Of a stretch of 60,000 nt of DNA, positions 48,201 through 59,600 are shown piece after piece. Origin of the DNA: Owenia fusiformis. Lineage: Eukaryota; Annelida; Polychaeta; Sabellida; Oweniidae. The notes under the pieces were generated by a model. That model was not told the DNA's origin, did not search any database, and worked only from the letters and a program-made list of their open reading frames with translations. The stretch covers positions 4,280,001 to 4,340,000 of the forward strand of contig CAIIXF020000009.1 of assembly GCA_903813345.2 (NCBI GenBank), in the 5' to 3' direction. A program made the position numbers and the translations under genes. How positions within the stretch are numbered: the first letter of the stretch is position 1; the number at the start of each line of letters is the position of its first letter.

Positions 48201-50324
48201 AAAAAACTCATACTGCAAATAATGCACAATGCTACGTTCACATAACCTGTGGCAACTGTTACGGCGATATATTTTATAACTCGGATATGTGGCCAGGTTA
48301 ATGAGGTTACCAAGTGACCACGTGTATTTTGGAAACTTAAGACCTATTTGCCATTGGAAACGTTTAATATTTTGATGAATCTGTTATAAATATAACAAGG
48401 TTTGAGTTTGCTTGGACTCGATGTTTCTACGACTCTTCTTCTTTTAGAAGTATTTGGCATTTTACAATATTTTTGAAAAGCCTCTTTTGAATGATTTGAC
48501 CGCATTTTACAAAGCCGTCAACGTATTCTTTGAAAACGTGGTGCTCTGCGACAATACTCATGATATCGCTAATAAAGCCTAAATGGTCAACTGAATGAAC
48601 AATGTACGAGGCTAGTCAGAAATTCAATTTTATTATCGTAATAGAATTACATTTTGACATAGCTCCCAAGGTCGCCGGGACTACATTTGAGGACTTGTGA
48701 GCCCTTGTGCAGTTTTGAAACTTTTCCTCTGGGTAGGGTTTCCTCAATAGCAGGAGAAAGAAACCATATTTCAGCCCCGAAAATGGCACGAGGGAGTATA
48801 ATCGTGTTCCAAATTTGAGAAAAAAATCAGTGTATTTGATCCATTTTTGTGTAACATAAGCACACTTTTTAAAGAAAAGAATTTTGCATTGAGTTTCTTT
48901 TTGGCTGATCTGTGAAGAGGTTTTCAATCGAAAGGAGGAGGGAAATTAGCGCAACAGATTTTGGACAGTCATATGTTGAATTTTGGCCATTTTCTGGGGA
49001 TTTAAACAATTGCATATGTTATAGCAAATGCGTTACATCCAGGAAAATCACTTCTAGAGATGATAAAATAAGTTCGACTTTGAGACAGGTTAGATGCAAA
49101 CGACCCACCAACATATTTTTTCTGAAATGTTTTCCTAATTTTCGACCCTTCCAACCCTGCTTTTTTATTTTTTCTTGCATCATTATGTTGCGTTTTGACA
49201 CATAGTTAGCCACTTTAAAGGAATAAGTGATTCCTTCAGGGGTTCTAAAGATACACATTATGGGTGACCAAACTTAGCTGTATATGCAATGATTTTTCCC
49301 TATGGGAAAATAACATGGGAAATATTGTTTTCCACATTATCTAAAAGAAATCATTTATTCCTTTTATTTCTTCCATCTTATGCAAAATTGTGATAAAAAT
49401 GTCGTGGGAATTTTACGTGCATTCTATGTACGGGTTTTATGTAGTAGGACATACACTTAAGCTTTTTATGTCCAATAAATAATGATGCAATAAACAATAA
49501 CACCCAAAGGCAAGTAAAAGAGTTTTACCATTCAAGTATTACTTTTCAGTGGAAAAACTAGTTGGTACATTTCAAATGTGACTTTGAAAAACGTTTTTCA
49601 TCATATAAACTTATATTTGAATTTCTCGCCAATCAGATGAGGCAAAGTTCATATTGTTTCGCATCAGTCTATTATTGTATACGTATACGAGGGTCTATCC
49701 AGAAGTTCTGTAAAAAGTGCTCTTATTTAAAACTTATAACTGTTTCCCATAATATTTACAGAGTGTTACTGGGTCATTCATTTCCTTATAGTTATAGAAA
49801 TTGGACGCCGGTAAGGAACATTTCTCAAGTTATGGTTGCTATGGTAACTTCAATACAGTTATATAGAGGGATAGGGGGACATTTGTGAAGTTTCAATTAT
49901 TTTTCTTTAGACTAATTAAATTATTAAACACCTATTGCAATGTTGTTTAATTCTACAAATGACATAGTTTAAACGGTTTTGTTCATGTCATAGTGCGACA
50001 TCTTTCTAAATTCTGTTTAATATATAGAAAACACGGAGGCTTCGTGATACATTAGACAAAACATGAGACACTAAGCTTTTCGGGAGTAAACAGCCAGATA
50101 TCGAGCTGAAAAACCAAGATGATCTGGCAAATCTTGAAGTGGTCGGCAGTCCAATGGATATATAGGAGCCAACAGTCCAGCAATGATTGTGGAAGAACAA
50201 GAACACAAAAATACAGAGCTCAACAGCCAAGTTGAAATTCAATGGGAACCTAATAAGCCCAGTCTTTAAGCCCAACATTAAAAATATTTAGCCTCAAATT
50301 AATAACAACTCAAAAATTATATCA
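45240..50324. other. Long intergenic region, no convincing gene
   Basis: Open frames are short and lack family motifs. Weak coding-like minus-strand patches are listed separately. A tRNA-like SINE head may lie near 48005-48065 (GCGAGTTCGAGATGC resembles box B). A short inverted repeat lies near 47463-47572 (GCGCATCAGCTAAACA with its complement). A possible mariner-type left end (TACGAGGGTCTATCCAGAAG) lies near 49687. None is strong enough to call a gene. Confidence 0.5.
46948..47121 (-). other. Possible isolated coding exon
   Basis: A minus-strand frame ends in IQEMITWK directly at a good donor (AAG|GTATGG). Its composition (VIGSKYRELYTVDNKPFKPR) looks more protein-like than surrounding frames. 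A second patch at about 45470-45570 reads SAENSPADDQRRAVELV after an acceptor-like TTTAATAG, but the phases of the two do not join directly. I recognise no family. This could be a relic or chance. Confidence 0.2.
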
Positions 50325-51165
50325 TTAAAGGCCCCATGTAAAGTTTAAACCACTTTGGCTTATATTGTAGTCTTACCCAATGTTATCAAAGTGTGATATG
50401 TGAAACTTTTTTTTTTAATATCAAAAAGTGGTTTTTGATAGACTTTTTGTTCCAAAATTTGTGAATTTATTTGAAACCAACTTTTAGAGGTCACTCATAT
50501 CTTCTAATAAGCCACAATTCATACCAATGCATAGCATTCATCCTCCCATGTTTTTTGCCGAAAAAATTAAGAAAATCGGTTGATAAACAAGCGAGAAATG
50601 AACTTATCAGTGCATGAAAATGGTTCTGAGAAAAATGCATTTCAAAATTTTAGTTCTCATAGAAACCAATGGTACAATGATATCTAAAACATAATTTATT
50701 CTTCCTTTTAACCTGGTTAGACAATCAACATTGTTTTTTTTATGAAAGTCTAGCATATTTAGAAAAGATTGACATCGAAAAAAAAAATTCAATTTTTTTC
50801 AAAAAGTTTTTGTTACCTTAGTGACATCACTAATGTTTCAAAATATTTTTGATAAGCTAAAACATTGAAGTGGCCCATTAAACATGACATTTTATTATTG
50901 AAATTGTGTGTCTTTTGTTCAATCTTTGCATTGGTGTTAAAAAGATAATCTTTTTTGAAATGCATTAAGAAATATTTGATGATTAAGAAATTTCAACTTT
51001 TTTTGAAAAATGGCGGGAAATTTGAATATTAGAGAAATAAAATGCTCACAACTTTTTTTTCAAAAATTTTTTTTTGTTCAAAAATCTCTAAAATCACTTT
51101 TAAGTCCTGACAAATAGTAAATGAATGATAAAAAAATATTTTCAAACTTTAGACGGGGACTTTAA
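50325..51165. mobile_element. MITE with TTAA target duplication
   Basis: The left edge reads TTAA then AGGCCCCATGTAAAGTTT; the right edge is AAACTTTAGACGGGGACT then TTAA. The inverted ends match over about 20 bases with a few differences. A TTAA duplication is typical of piggyBac and Kolobok-type elements. The interior is T/A-rich and non-coding. Confidence 0.72.
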
Positions 51166-53219
51166 ACGAGATAATGTCTTAACATGCAAAACAGTATGAT
51201 CGATCAATCTGAGGCTGCAAAAGTTATCCAAAACAAATACCCTCCGGTCCAAAGAAACGGTGGGTCGTCTTTTGATAATGGAAACCATACACTTTCATAC
51301 GTTCAGGGTTTGATGCCCTATATGTACCAAAGATGTGTGTAAAATGTGGATAAAATATATGGAACATTGAAAAAACTAGAAATCAGTAACCATAGTGACC
51401 CCACAAATCACTGCTGCGACTTTTTCGAATCTTTTTCGGATTATTTTCTCATCTCACTTAGCACATCAAACATCAATTAAACTTGTTAATCCAAATTATA
51501 CATCATGTACAGTGTAATCATATTTCAACCGTCTAAACTGTGAATTTGGAATTTTGTTTTTAAAAGACTTGTGATACAATTGTAAATTTCAAATTTGTGT
51601 CCATGCGGTCAATTGAAGTATTGGGCAAGCACGTGAATATAATTTAGTTTTGTGCAGTGACATCTTTACAATCAATAGATTGAACTACATGAGTTTGTTT
51701 TGTTGTGACTGTAACATCATAAACATGAAAATCTTGCCAATAATGATTTTTTTCGTGGCAAAACGCGCACTTATATCAGCATGATGATTGAATACTACTA
51801 TTCATGAAGCAAAAAGTTGTTTCCCGTACTTAAAATATTTCGGGTATCGTGATGAGTTTTCTTTGAGCAATTTATTTTGGTATCTTTGGTTTTTGCCATA
51901 TCTAAAACTTAAAGCATGATGTATATAAATATTAACACAATGCCTGTCGAACACAAACCTAGCTACAATAACATGTAGTTGTAACACGTAACCATCTCAT
52001 TTTCACTTGTTGAAATAAAGACCAGACGTTTTATATTAGCAAGGGTCGCCCTAATTTGCCATGTGGGTTTCTTGCGTGTACTTTCCACTTCAGACACTTG
52101 AACTTTAGCTGCAATAGTCATAATTACTATAAGTTATCAGCGTTTTAAGAATACACAACTAAGGCATTCTCAGATCTGTTATTAACTGATAACATTACTC
52201 AAAGCACCGCAATCAACTCGAGCTCTGTCATGGAGGTGAGATCCTCGAAAGGAAGTATGGTTAATATCATCAAATGGATAACATTGAAATAGATAAATAT
52301 ACGTCGGAGATAGGATAACAATTCTCCAAATATTGTATACAATCCTCGAATAGCTTCAAAGACGCTAGGAAATTAATTTTCGAATTGAATAAGAAATTCT
52401 CTTTGAATTCATATCTCATACTCCAGCATAGAAGATACGGATGTTTAGAATACTAAATACGGACGGGCCTACCTTCAAAAGTTCTTTAAAACTGAAATGA
52501 GGTGGCAGTTCTACAACACTCGTGGGATAAGACATATGGTGATGACTTTGAGAACATCAGCTTGACATGCTTGGCTTGATTTTATTTTACACTGGACGAA
52601 AATAAAGAACGACTAAATCTTTGATGGAGATGGTCATAAACAAACTGATTAACGCTGGTTATTAAACTGATATACTCAACAGCTGCTAATTGATTGTTTA
52701 TGCTTATGGCAGACATTACGGCATTTTAACTTCCTAAATACATTGAGATATTCTAAACGCCGGTCACCTTGAGAAGAGCAACGGATCATATTGTCCATAA
52801 GGAATATGGATCGCCACGACGAAAACAACAACTGGAGATAAAAAACATGATTCACAAACTTCCACAAAAGAACCAATAGACAAGTAATTATACTACCTTT
52901 AGTGTCAAACGTGAAGTGGAAAACTACACGTAGGATATGTTATTGCCTATTGTGGATTTACACTCGATGGTAATTTGATTGTGCAAACAATTTTGTGAAT
53001 CAGAACATTTTGATAAATCGTCCGATATTGCGAAAGGATTGATACACCACATCCTTCAAATTATTAGCCGAACAATTACAGCCATCAAAGCAATCAAAAG
53101 TGTTTAAAAACGATTTTATTGTCAATCGTATTACAATCAGTCTATTATGTATCGATAAACTGTTTGACCAGATACTTTTCTGGCGACGGAAGAACTACTG
53201 TGTACTTTACAGTTATCAA
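51166..53219. other. Intergenic, upstream of the receptor gene
   Basis: No coding frame is supported. The right end should include the promoter and leader of the receptor gene. Confidence 0.5.
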
Positions 53220-53226
53220 TATAAAA
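53220..53226 (+). promoter_or_regulatory. Possible TATA box before the receptor
   Basis: TATAAAA lies 30 bases before the first ATG at 53250. If used, transcription would begin at about that ATG, so translation would start at a later ATG (53268 or 53274). It could also simply be part of an A-rich leader. Confidence 0.25.
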
Positions 53227-53249
53227 AAACACACTCGAGATAATTCCAG

Positions 53250-56200
53250 ATGGTGATAGTGTGTACAATGGCTATGAACAACAAAATTATGTCGTTTTAT
53301 ATATGTGTGCTTACAGCAATTTTACTTAACAATGTAACAATATCTTTCGGAGAAAACCAAGACAATAAAAAGCATGAGATTTATGTTCGAGATTTGGAAA
53401 ATATAAGATTGCGAGTCCAAATCCAAATCGGTGGAGATACAAATGACACTGAATCGCCATCACGCAAAGACAACAGAGGAAGAGCAATATCGAAGGATTC
53501 TATAGAAGCCACGAGATTTAAGCGCCAACAAGATTCCGTATTAACGAATCATAATGGACGCGGTCGGGTAAATAGACAAAGGGGGTCTTCAGAGAGACAG
53601 CGTGGACGAATAAACGGAAAGCATCGACATCTGGGAAATCATAAAAGAAAACAGGGGAAGGAAGGAGAGGTTTTTAGAGAAAGTCCACATAGGAGAAATC
53701 GTATACGTCCGAGGAGGCAAACGGAAAGCCCACGAGGAATAGAACCAATACGTTCACGTGGACAAGATTTGCAACATTCAAATGGAAGAACATCAGATAG
53801 TTTACGACAACTTGAACCAGAACGTAGACAGGAGCCCGAACAAGAACGCCCACGCGAGAGAGAACCAGAACGACCGCGCGAGAGAGAACCCGAACGCCCA
53901 CGCGAAAGAGAACAAGAGCGTCCACGTGAAACAGAACCCGAACGCCCACGTGAGAGAGAACCAGAGCGTCCACGCGAAAGAGAACCCGAACGCCCACGCG
54001 AAAGAGAACAAGAGCGTCCACGTGAAACAGAACCCGAACGCCCACGTGAGAGAGAACCAGAGCGTCCACGCGAAAGAGAACCCGAACGCCCACGCGAAAG
54101 AGAACCAGAACGCCCACGTGAAAGAGAACCAGAGCGTCCACGCGAAAGAGAACCCGAACGCCCAAGTGAAAGAGAACCAGAACGCCCACGTGAGAGAGAA
54201 CCAGAACGCCCACGTGAGCGTGAATCGGAACGTCCACGCGAAAGAGAACCTGAACGTTCTCGTGAGCGTGAACCAGAACGCGCACGCGCACCTGAACGAG
54301 CTGAAGAGGGCGCCAGTCGCGAAGAGGAATGTGCCCCGCAGAACACTTGTGATTATGAACGTTTCAACAACGAGTATACAGATTACGGATACTACGTACA
54401 TAGAAACTGTTTCTGCGATGATTACTGTGAACTCTTCGGAGATTGCTGCAGGGACTTCGCTCCAAAAATTACAGGGAGGTTCACAAATATTTCGAGTGAA
54501 ATATTTGAATGTTCAATCGTGAGAGAAATTGTAAAGAAACCCATTGTTACCGTTAATAAGTGCCCGTCTCATTGGAACGATGATAGGATTCGACAAGGTT
54601 GTGAAGTAGCTGCCGATGAAAGCGAAAGAGATATATTTATGCGATGGCCTGTCTCAGGACCTCAATCTGGATTTCTTTATCGCAATGTGTTTTGTAGCGT
54701 CTGTAATGGTGAGAAAAATCCAACTTTCTGGTTATCCGATATACAATGCAATACATCGGGACCAGATTATAGCAACAGCCGTGATTTGGATATACAAAAG
54801 ACGATTGATGATTCTCTTGAAAGTGGAATGTGCCGGGTCAGGTTCAACCACCCTACTATCAATTACCGCCTTTGTAAACCTCATATTTCAACGTGTTCTC
54901 CTACATATTCAAACGAGCTTTTCATAAATCAATGTCGTGATTATGGAACTTCTTTTTCGTATGCAGACAGCAAGAGAATTTATAAGAACAGTTATTGCGC
55001 GTATTGCAATAGAGAAAACCCAGCAAAGCTTCACTGTTTAGATACTGTTAATAAATTCGATACAGAATTTGTAAAATGGAAACATTTGCAGATTTTCCCA
55101 TTTTCAATCCTTTTAGATGTAAATGCCGGAAGTGGTTCCGTGCGCAGTTACGCTGTCAGTGATGATGCGAACCATGAGATATCAAGCAATGAGACGGAAA
55201 CCAGAATCAAAACTTGCCCCAAAAGTGAAGTTTTCGATCCATTCATTGGTAGATGTCGTACTGTTTATTGTATGGATGGTTACATATATAGCAATGAATA
55301 CGGATCATGCTTAAGTGATCCGAAAAATCGAGTAGCAAGGCCGAACATTACACTGGAATGTCCTTTGATATTTCTCAACAGTTCTGAGGTAGTGATTTTT
55401 GCCAATGACAGTGCACGTTCTGTTGTAGATAGTGCTATTTACGAAGAAAACGAGTACATTTTGGGGAAAGATGGTGGTATATTCGTTTGTTCGAACTACA
55501 GCCAGAACTATACATATGCGATGTCTGTATCTTCAGATCATGATCAGACACTTCAGTTTTCATTTATTCAAGCGTTGGTATCATTAGTAGGAACTATCAT
55601 ATCACTCATAGCTCTAGCGATTCATTTCACCATCTATATGCTGCTCCCGACACTTAGAAATCTCCCGGGAAAGAACCTGCTTAGCTTGGTTAGTGCGCTT
55701 TTCGTTGCGCAGCTATTCTTTCTTGTGGGTGTACCACGTTATGAAATTTATGAGTTGTGTGTTTTCTTCGCAGCTTTGATTCACTACAGCTTCCTCGCTG
55801 CGTTCTTTTGGATGAATGTCATGGCGTATGATATATGGCGGACCTTTTCCCGCCAAGGACTTCCGCCTTCCGGTACGGGCAACAAACGTTTTGCCTTTTA
55901 TTCCATTTATGCCTGGTTGGCCCCGTTGGTTGTGATTGCTATTTCTCTTGGTTTGAACTTCACGGATGCTGAATCCCAGTTTAATCCTCGCTATGGAGTA
56001 CCAATTTGCTGGATCAACAAGCGCATGGCTCTCATTACATTGTTTGCAGTTCCAATTGGCGTTATTCTACTCGGAAATCTAGTTTTCTTCGGCCTAACCG
56101 TCAGATCAATATACTTAGTTGGGCAAACAGCAAAACTAGTGCAAAAGAAGAAAGAAAAGCAAAGATTCGGATTGTATGTTAAGCTCTCGTTCATCATGGG

Positions 56201-56483
56201 TATGACTTGGTTGTTCGGCTTTATTGCAGCTATCGGTAATGTCGAGCCTCTTTGGTATGTGTTCATCATCTTCAATACTCTACAAGGCCTCTTTATCTGC
56301 ATCGCATTCATATGCAATACCAAGGTCTACAAACTACTGGTTGATAAGTTCTCCTATTTGAAGGTCAACACTACCGATCCTAAAGAGACTGACTTCACTA
56401 AAAGCACAATGTCTTCAAAACTGAGATCAACATCTCTGTCGACAGACAATCATAAAATAGTACGGATGATTTCAAAACCTTGA
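53250..56483 (+). CDS. Intronless 7TM receptor, Methuselah/secretin type, with Arg-Glu repeat and somatomedin-B-like module
   Basis: One uninterrupted frame of 1077 codons. A hydrophobic signal (SFYICVLTAILLNNV) follows several Met codons; starts at 53250, 53268 or 53274 are all possible and the later ones give a more usual signal peptide. Residues about 195-347 are an Arg/Glu/Pro repeat. Residues about 358-405 have a Cys pattern (CFCDDYCELFGDCC) like somatomedin B. Two further Cys-rich stretches follow (CPSHWNDDRIRQGC and about 140 residues later CSPTYSNELFINQC), a layout seen in invertebrate Methuselah-like receptors. Seven membrane spans cover about 768-1030, with class B marks such as LRNLPGKNLLSL after span 1, the Cys before span 3 and CWI in extracellular loop 2. 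No autoproteolysis (GPS) site is seen. It is a plasma-membrane receptor presumed to couple to G proteins; the ligand is unknown. Lack of introns suggests retroposed origin or intron loss. Confidence 0.9.
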   Translation: MVIVCTMAMNNKIMSFYICVLTAILLNNVTISFGENQDNKKHEIYVRDLENIRLRVQIQIGGDTNDTESPSRKDNRGRAISKDSIEATRFKRQQDSVLTNHNGRGRVNRQRGSSERQRGRINGKHRHLGNHKRKQGKEGEVFRESPHRRNRIRPRRQTESPRGIEPIRSRGQDLQHSNGRTSDSLRQLEPERRQEPEQERPREREPERPREREPERPREREQERPRETEPERPREREPERPREREPERPREREQERPRETEPERPREREPERPREREPERPREREPERPREREPERPREREPERPSEREPERPREREPERPRERESERPREREPERSREREPERARAPERAEEGASREEECAPQNTCDYERFNNEYTDYGYYVHRNCFCDDYCELFGDCCRDFAPKITGRFTNISSEIFECSIVREIVKKPIVTVNKCPSHWNDDRIRQGCEVAADESERDIFMRWPVSGPQSGFLYRNVFCSVCNGEKNPTFWLSDIQCNTSGPDYSNSRDLDIQKTIDDSLESGMCRVRFNHPTINYRLCKPHISTCSPTYSNELFINQCRDYGTSFSYADSKRIYKNSYCAYCNRENPAKLHCLDTVNKFDTEFVKWKHLQIFPFSILLDVNAGSGSVRSYAVSDDANHEISSNETETRIKTCPKSEVFDPFIGRCRTVYCMDGYIYSNEYGSCLSDPKNRVARPNITLECPLIFLNSSEVVIFANDSARSVVDSAIYEENEYILGKDGGIFVCSNYSQNYTYAMSVSSDHDQTLQFSFIQALVSLVGTIISLIALAIHFTIYMLLPTLRNLPGKNLLSLVSALFVAQLFFLVGVPRYEIYELCVFFAALIHYSFLAAFFWMNVMAYDIWRTFSRQGLPPSGTGNKRFAFYSIYAWLAPLVVIAISLGLNFTDAESQFNPRYGVPICWINKRMALITLFAVPIGVILLGNLVFFGLTVRSIYLVGQTAKLVQKKKEKQRFGLYVKLSFIMGMTWLFGFIAAIGNVEPLWYVFIIFNTLQGLFICIAFICNTKVYKLLVDKFSYLKVNTTDPKETDFTKSTMSSKLRSTSLSTDNHKIVRMISKP
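53836..54300 (+). repeat. 24-base coding minisatellite with a 96-base higher-order period
   Basis: About 19 copies of a 24-base unit encode ERPREREP and variants (EQERPRET, EPERPSER, EPERSRER). Within the left half every fourth unit is the EQERPRE- type, and GAACAAGAGCGTCCACGTG recurs exactly 96 bases apart (53907 and 54003), showing a four-unit higher-order period. The array lacks stops in several other frames on both strands, which creates long spurious frames of 199-254 codons. Confidence 0.9.
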
Positions 56484-57546
56484 CTTGGTAACACCTGATG
56501 ACAGGTGATCTTTAACCTTTGCATGTAGTGCAATCCCCCGTGCAATCCATGACCAGTATTACTCTATACAGTACACTGCAGCTCGTTAGAGTACATTACA
56601 GTTAGCATTATACGATATATTGTAGTTAGTTTATTAAAATTGTATATCCATATATAGATGGGAGTACTAAACCAGGTTTCTGTTACTACGCAGATTGTGT
56701 TCTGTTAAACATACATAGGTATAACAAGTGCTATTTATTCGATTCTTTATTTCTTAAGTCGGTGTTCTTAGTTATTTTGTGTATTTGCACACTTCTGTTC
56801 CTACACAAATGTTGCATCCACTATAAATTTATTCATGGTATTATCAATTAAAATATATTTTGGGTTTTTATTTCAGTTTCTTTAAACACATATTTCAGTT
56901 TTTGCAATCTTAATTACGAGTTATTTGAAAGAGATTCACGCCTCTGATACTTTAATGAAAAGCAGGCTTTGAACAAGTTATTGAACGGGTGTTGGCGTTG
57001 TAAAACATTTAGAGTGTTAATTGTGTAATAGAAAGTGATAACAATTAACTACAATCACCGTTCCCCAACTAGTTATGTTACCGAACTCGAACTTGTACAG
57101 TACAAGCACGTACCTCCATTTTTTCTCGTAACTAGTTGGGGAACAGTGAATTTAGCCTACTGAGAATCATAGCAGGGTAAAGTGGTCCTAAAGTGGTTGT
57201 TATTGAATCAAATTCATTTTTGCAAAACCATTTAGTTTTTGCACAATCAAGCTAATCCATAAATATTTTTCGTCCGAGATTTGTTCAATTAATTATTTCA
57301 CCTGGCCTTGCATTTTATTTCAGCTTCACTTTTTATATTTTATATTGATGTGCAGTGTATCATATTAAACTTTCTAAATATTCAGATTATCAGTATTTCA
57401 ATGTCACACGTGAAAATTTGAAACCCTTGACCATCGAGTATTGGACGAGTCGTTTGTGACTTATGACGTATACGTATGATTATGTCATTGCAGTGTAAAT
57501 ATGAAATATGTACCATTTAATAAAATTCATAATAACATGCAAATAT
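56484..57546. other. Gap between the convergent receptor and TARP-like genes
   Basis: The left part is the receptor 3' UTR; an ATTAAA at 56847-56852 is the best poly(A) candidate. A short inverted repeat (TTCCCCAACTAGTTA with its complement) lies at about 57060-57148. No coding frame is supported. Confidence 0.5.
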
Positions 57547-57552
57547 TTTATT
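57547..57552 (-). terminator. Poly(A) signal of the TARP-like gene
   Basis: AATAAA on the minus strand lies about 90 bases after the stop of the last exon. Confidence 0.5.
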
Positions 57553-57639
57553 TTTAATCTGTAAAAAGTATGTGTTGTCTACTACAAGTAATCTAGCCTT
57601 AATAAGAAACATTTTGTCGTAAATGACGCAATTAGCAAA

Positions 57640-58025
57640 TCACAAAATTACAGTGTCTTGGCGAACATTGGCTGAAGACCCGGATGAAAGTAGTCCTGTG
57701 TCAGTTTCATGTCCCTCCGCGGCATGATAAGCCCCATCATCGCGCTTTTCAATTTCTACTCGATAATCAACATCTCTGTCTATTCCGGGAATTATGTGTG
57801 TTTTATCCTCGAAAGTAGGATACCGTTTAAGGTACATTGTAAGGTTTATAACGGCGGCTAGCTCTGCACAAACGAATGAACCTCCCGCAAAATAAAAGCA
57901 CCAGCCATATTGGTAGTTCACGAACTTGTGTTGGTGGTGTTCGCCATTTGCTGGTTTCTTTAGATGGGCGACCTCGTCGTTAATGGAAGATATGTAAACG
58001 ATGTTCGAGGCTGCAAGAATAAGCC
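57640..58025 (-). CDS. Last exon of a calcium-channel-gamma/TARP-like four-span protein (partial)
   Basis: The exon starts after a TTCCAG acceptor with two bases of a split codon and ends at TGA (57640-57642), giving about 127 residues. It contains a hydrophobic span (LILAASNIVYIS), a short extracellular loop and the fourth span with YGWCFYFAGGSFVCAELAA, close to the YGWSFYFG..SF..AE signature of calcium-channel gamma subunits and TARPs. A charged cytoplasmic tail of about 68 residues ends in DTVIL, which could be a hydrophobic (class II) PDZ ligand. These proteins modulate calcium channels or traffic glutamate receptors; which role applies here is unknown. The upstream exons with the first spans and the GLWxxC motif are not visible before 60000 and should lie to the right. 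Confidence 0.8.
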
Positions 58026-58442
58026 CTGGAATTAAGGAAAAACAAGTTTAATTAACTCCCTACGCTCAATGAATCCATTGGGATTTCACATGTAGTCTTT
58101 CAGCAAATACCATGCAAATACGAGTGTTGAGCATTTGGTAGTTTGTTTTCATTTGCTATAAATTGATCATTCTTTTCATCTTTCCGAAATATTGTATTAA
58201 AAGCAGAATCAGATCTATAGGGGTGACAAAGTTAAAAGCCACATGTACAATTGACCTACCAATCTATTCCTTACAATCTCAAATACAATATCTCACAAAA
58301 GATTCACGATATGTTATAAATTGGTGAAGTTATCATGGATTTAAAGTCCAAAAGTGGGTGAACAATTATAGTAAAAATCTTTAGTTTTCTTGAAATAAAG
58401 TGTGCATTTTGGGGATTTGGGAAAATAGACATGACAAGGAAT

Positions 58443-59462
58443 CACACCCGGTGATCGTGAATATGGGACGGAGGGGGGGAGCAGGCAATTTCTGCAAGGA
58501 AATTCAACAAATCTGGAAGATTTATTTTTTCAAGAACAAGTTTACTATTGAATTGCTAAATGGATAGGCACACGGTATGGTAGAATATGTTAGGTTTTCT
58601 GGGATTTTTTCTGAAACGATACGCATTTAAGGTATGAGATCTATTAAAAAAGGCGCAAGGCCATCAACAGGCACAAATCAACGTTTTTGCTATAAATCAA
58701 GCAACAATGGTCTGGATGACCTGTAATAAATACTTGTAAGTGATGTTATCATAACTAAATTAATGTCATTGCTGAATTTATAAAATAAGTTTCCATATGT
58801 GAAATAAAAAATAATCGAAAATAATGAATTTGGGACGGAGGGGGGGAGGGGACGGAGGGGGGGAGCAATATGTATATAAGACATGATTAGAGATGTTTCG
58901 CGACTTTAAGTCCTTTTACTCCAAATGTCCCCATTTTTCAGTCTCCAGGGGTATATCATCCAGTTTCTTACTAAGTTAATGAGTTAAATTTCCAAATACA
59001 AGAATTTGTGTGAAGTTGTTTCACTTTATAGAATTATTACTCCCCCCCTCCGTCCCCTCCCCCCCTCCGTCCCATTTTAATTATTTTCGATTATTTTTTA
59101 TTTTACGTATGGAAACTTATTTTATAAATTCAGCAATGACATTAATTTAGTTATGATAACATCACTTACAAGTATTTATTACAGGTCGTGTAGTCCATTG
59201 TTGCTTGATTTATAGCAAAAACTTTGACTTTTGCACGTTGGTTGCGTTGCGCCTTTTTTAATAGATCTTATATCTTAAAAGAGTATCGGTTGAAAAATAA
59301 TCCTAGAATACCTAACATATTTTATCATACCGTGCGCTTATTCAATTTGCAATTCAATCGTAAACTCTGTCTTGAAAAAATAATTTTACCAGATTTGTTG
59401 AATTTTCTAGCGGAAATTGCCTGCTCCCCCCCTCCGTCCCATTTTCACGATCACCGGGTGTG
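58443..59462. mobile_element. 1-kb palindromic foldback element with CAC ends and 5-bp duplication
   Basis: The ends are CACACCCGGTGATCGTGAA and the inverted TTCACGATCACCGGGTGTG. Each end is flanked by GGAAT (58438-58442 and 59463-59467), a 5-base target duplication. The arms, about 58443-58870 and 59035-59462, are reverse complements with modest divergence. The spacer (about 160 bases) is unrelated. A GGGACGGAGGGGGGGAG block occurs once near each outer end and twice at each inner arm boundary. There is no transposase. CAC ends with a 5-bp duplication recall Transib-type elements, but this is inference. Confidence 0.82.
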
Positions 59463-59600
59463 GGAATGACATGAGTCAGAAATATTCTAAAATTGAAACA
59501 ATTTTTTGTATGCCTGCCTGCTAGATCTGATTCTCTCTAACAAAATTAATTCAAAAGTACAAATAATTCCGATTGAATGCGAAACTAATAGGAGGGAGTA

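Noticed and set aside
53639-54401. Three long antisense frames (199-235 codons) and one sense-strand alternative frame in the receptor gene
   Set aside because: They arise because the 24-base repeat lacks stops in several frames; their translations are pure repeat and have no family features.
59224-59469. Open frame of 81 codons
   Set aside because: It lies wholly in the right arm of the foldback element at 58443-59462.
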